Shown here in pieces: positions 61,524 through 64,000 of a DNA stretch of 64,000 bases (within the stretch, counting starts at the first letter, position 1; every line of letters starts with the position of its first letter). The notes under the pieces are model-generated. The model saw nothing but the letters and a program-made list of their open reading frames with translations. It ran no database searches and was not told where the DNA came from. Origin of the DNA: Rhea pennata (Eukaryota > Chordata > Aves > Rheiformes > Rheidae). The stretch is from positions 38,450,323 through 38,514,322 of the forward strand of contig NC_084664.1 in NCBI RefSeq assembly GCF_028389875.1, in the 5' to 3' direction. Both the position numbers and the translations under genes were made by a program.

Positions 61524-64000
61524 CTTTCAGAATTGGGTAGCAAGAGAGGATGTGATGAAGAAAACAGATTAGACAAGGCATCACCCAAGTGCCAGCTCTT
61601 TGCTACACTGTTATATATCTGTTACGACAGGTGTATAAAGCTAGCAATATGATAAAACTCTATGTTTATCAAAAGCGTTGTACAGGTAATACTTGCTATG
61701 ATATATAATTTAGAGGTTCTGAGGCTATAAAATGTTTGATAACATGTAAACCCCCAGCAATTTTACCACGTTATAACATGCTTCTGCCTCTCTCCCTGCT
61801 GCCTGCCACTCTTTCTCTCCTCAGTGGCTTGACATTCAAGATGATTTTTTTTCTGGGCTGACAGCAAAATTCTTTTTTTTTTTTTTCTTTACTTGCCCTT
61901 TTCTGCTCATGCTGGAGCAGTTCCCAGGCCCAGTGCCTGGCGTGGTAGACAAGCCGTCACATCTGCACAGCCGAGAAGGCATGGCTGATGTGCAAGGGAG
62001 CAGGAATGCGTCAACCTGATTTTGCTACCAAGGGTAATGTGTAATGAGGCCATGTGAGAACCATGGTCTTATCTAGCTGTGAAAGCAGGAGTCAAATAGA
62101 ATTGCAACTCAGTTAACATCCTTAAGAATTAATTACCAAATACATTTTGTGATAAAAAGCTGGCCTAGCCCCGGACAAATATTATCAATGCTGTCAGCAC
62201 CCACAGCTATTCAAAACTGCCACAAGGTAGGTCTCCAGTGTTTAGCTTTTTAGGCAAGGAGGAATGTGATTGTGCAAGACAGATCGTAGCATTTACAGAT
62301 CCTAAGCGCTTTGCTGTGGAATTCTAATATAAGCAACTTTCTTCTGCTTTGTCAGACCGAAGGAGATGGGAAGCAGGATGGCGGCAGGTGGGGCTCCAGG
62401 ACACAGCTCCATTGTACCAAGCTGATGCATGGGAACAAGTCCCTATCTTCATTTCTTGCCTGAAAATGGGCAAAGGCAGACAGCAGGAGTAGATAAGGAC
62501 ATGGATTTTGCCACAGTCTTGGGGGCTGCTCTGCACAGCTATGTGCTCTGTCGAGCAGCCTCACTGGGGGAAAGGCAGAGCCATGATCTGTCTGTCTTGG
62601 GAAAAAGCCAACCCATTTCCTTCTTGAGGAAGGACAGACTTGGTAAGGAAGAGGCCAGTTTCTAGCAGTACTGTGTATTATGCTCTGAGGGAGGTGAAGA
62701 ACAGAAAAAGCAAGCAGTGAACAGTCTGGGATGTCAGGTTGTTAGTAGCTACCTTTGACCCTGGCATATCTGTCTCCCTGCTCCTAAAACAGCTTCATGC
62801 AGAAGCTGAATCTTCACAAAAAACAGAGTTAATGGACTGCATGCTGATAGGCCTTGCTTTTCTTTATTTCCTCACTTATCTTTACAGGCCACTCTCTTGT
62901 ACACTTCTCAGACTCTGTAAAATGGCTTTAGGAGACGGGTGGATAATATCCAACTATGACAAAAGCTTTCAGCAGTCATCTAATGTCCCAGCTGAATAAC
63001 CCAATCTGGAACACAAAGCCCATGCAGTGAAGTGCCAATAACAATTATATCCAACCTTTCCCAAATAACTGCTGCAACATGCACAATTATCCCTTGCCAA
63101 GTAATACAAAAGTGAAAAGTGATGTACTGCAAGACTTTGGGAAATAGAGAGAATAGTCATACAATTCACACTGGCAGCCCACAGACAGAAAACCACTGCT
63201 TGCTGCGTACAGTGCTTGGATTTTGTACTCTTCTCATATGCCATTGGCATAGCATAATCACTAGTGCATGGCTAACGAGATGGTTTGCTATGTTAATGTT
63301 GTTTTATGAAACCTCTTTCTCAGCCAGTAATAAGGATTTGAAGAATACAGCGTACCATTCGCCTTATTTTTCAATTAAAATAACAGCAGCCAACCACTTA
63401 ATGCTAGAAGAGTAAATGTATGTGGATTAGTTCCTGCAGTCTTTTCCTGATTTTAGTATGAATAATACAGCCAAAGATGTAGGACAGCCTTGAAAGATGG
63501 CCAATTTCCCTGTATGCCATATTTTAATCATTGCCTAAACCTGTTGGTTTAAGATTTCCTTGAAAGTGGCAGTATAAAGCATTGTCTGGAAAAGCTTGAT
63601 GAAAGCCTGTAAACAATGCAATGAAATTCTTAGGCAGCTGCAAGAGGGAAAAGTACCAAATTCTTCCTAATTTTAAAAGCAGCTTGATGCAATCATATAT
63701 CCAAGTAACGGAGAAAAAAATAGTCTGACCTCCAAGGCATAGCACAGGAAAGAATCCCTGTCCTGCTTCCAAGTAGTGAAAATGCTTTCGTAAGATTTGT
63801 ACACTTTATCTTCAGTGAAACAATATGAATTAACTAAGAACCCCTCTTAAACATGCTGGAATCTAATGTAAATTTGAGAAGATGAAGCAGCGAGGAATCT
63901 GTGATGTTTTTGATCCCTTCTGGGGACTGAGTCTGATTTAGTCGTCTGTTTTGCAAAGCTTCCCAGGCAAAAGTCCTCCTAATGCAGCAGCTCCCTCACT
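61524..64000. other. Intergenic DNA, no gene recognised
   Basis: Frames are short (98 codons or fewer) and unrecognised. A T-rich run lies at about 61873-61887. Nothing else was identified up to the window end. Confidence 0.5.

Noticed and set aside
19230-64000. Search for an intact CPVL gene, tRNA genes, endogenous retroviral genes or long terminal repeats
   Set aside because: By eye, no intact S10 carboxypeptidase exon (GESYAG or GGGH region), tRNA cloverleaf, or gag/pol/env-like frame was found. A computer search could still reveal diverged pieces.

Overview
The window looks like a stretch of bird genome. Long AT-rich intergenic DNA is scattered with 5'-truncated CR1 LINE fragments; their 3' ends carry the typical '...GGTTGGAAGGGACC...' segment and a tail close to (ATTCTGTG)n. 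There is one short, very GC-rich block holding a single-exon vertebrate gene. No bacterial, phage or CRISPR-like organisation is present. The species cannot be named from the sequence alone.

Layout. Positions 1-15.6 kb: AT-rich intergenic DNA with a T22G21 tract (4.34 kb) and an ATT microsatellite (12.1 kb); no gene recognised. Positions 15.6-19.2 kb: a CpG-rich island containing the only intact gene found, TRIL (TLR4 interactor with leucine-rich repeats). It lies on the minus strand as one 773-codon exon, with a probable 3' UTR and poly(A) signal to its left and a GC-rich promoter region to its right. Immediately after its stop codon is a perfect 21-bp inverted repeat, each arm of which closely resembles a ZNF143/STAF binding site. 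Positions 19.2-33.5 kb: AT-rich intergenic DNA with old repeat debris. Positions 33.5-37.0 kb: two very similar CR1 copies in direct orientation, one keeping a 272-codon open piece of the CR1 polyprotein. Positions 37.9-38.9 kb: a patch with repeat-like internal structure. Positions 40.45-41.0 kb: a second CpG-rich island with no recognisable coding gene. Position 49.2-49.4 kb: on the minus strand, what looks like one decayed exon of the serine carboxypeptidase CPVL, with its catalytic Asp replaced and a frameshift. The rest, to 64 kb, is intergenic with two more CR1 pieces (49.5 and 55.9-56.2 kb) and microsatellites.

The order fits the human chromosome 7 neighbourhood as I recall it (CREB5 - TRIL - CPVL - CHN2, with TRIL and CPVL on the same strand). 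The CPVL-like exon lies on the expected side of TRIL and on the expected strand. This is therefore probably the conserved TRIL-CPVL interval, with the local CPVL 3' part degraded in this genome or represented here by a decayed duplicate. I found no convincing new multi-gene system. The most interesting items are the ZNF143-like palindrome abutting the TRIL stop codon, the CPVL remnant and the orphan CpG island.
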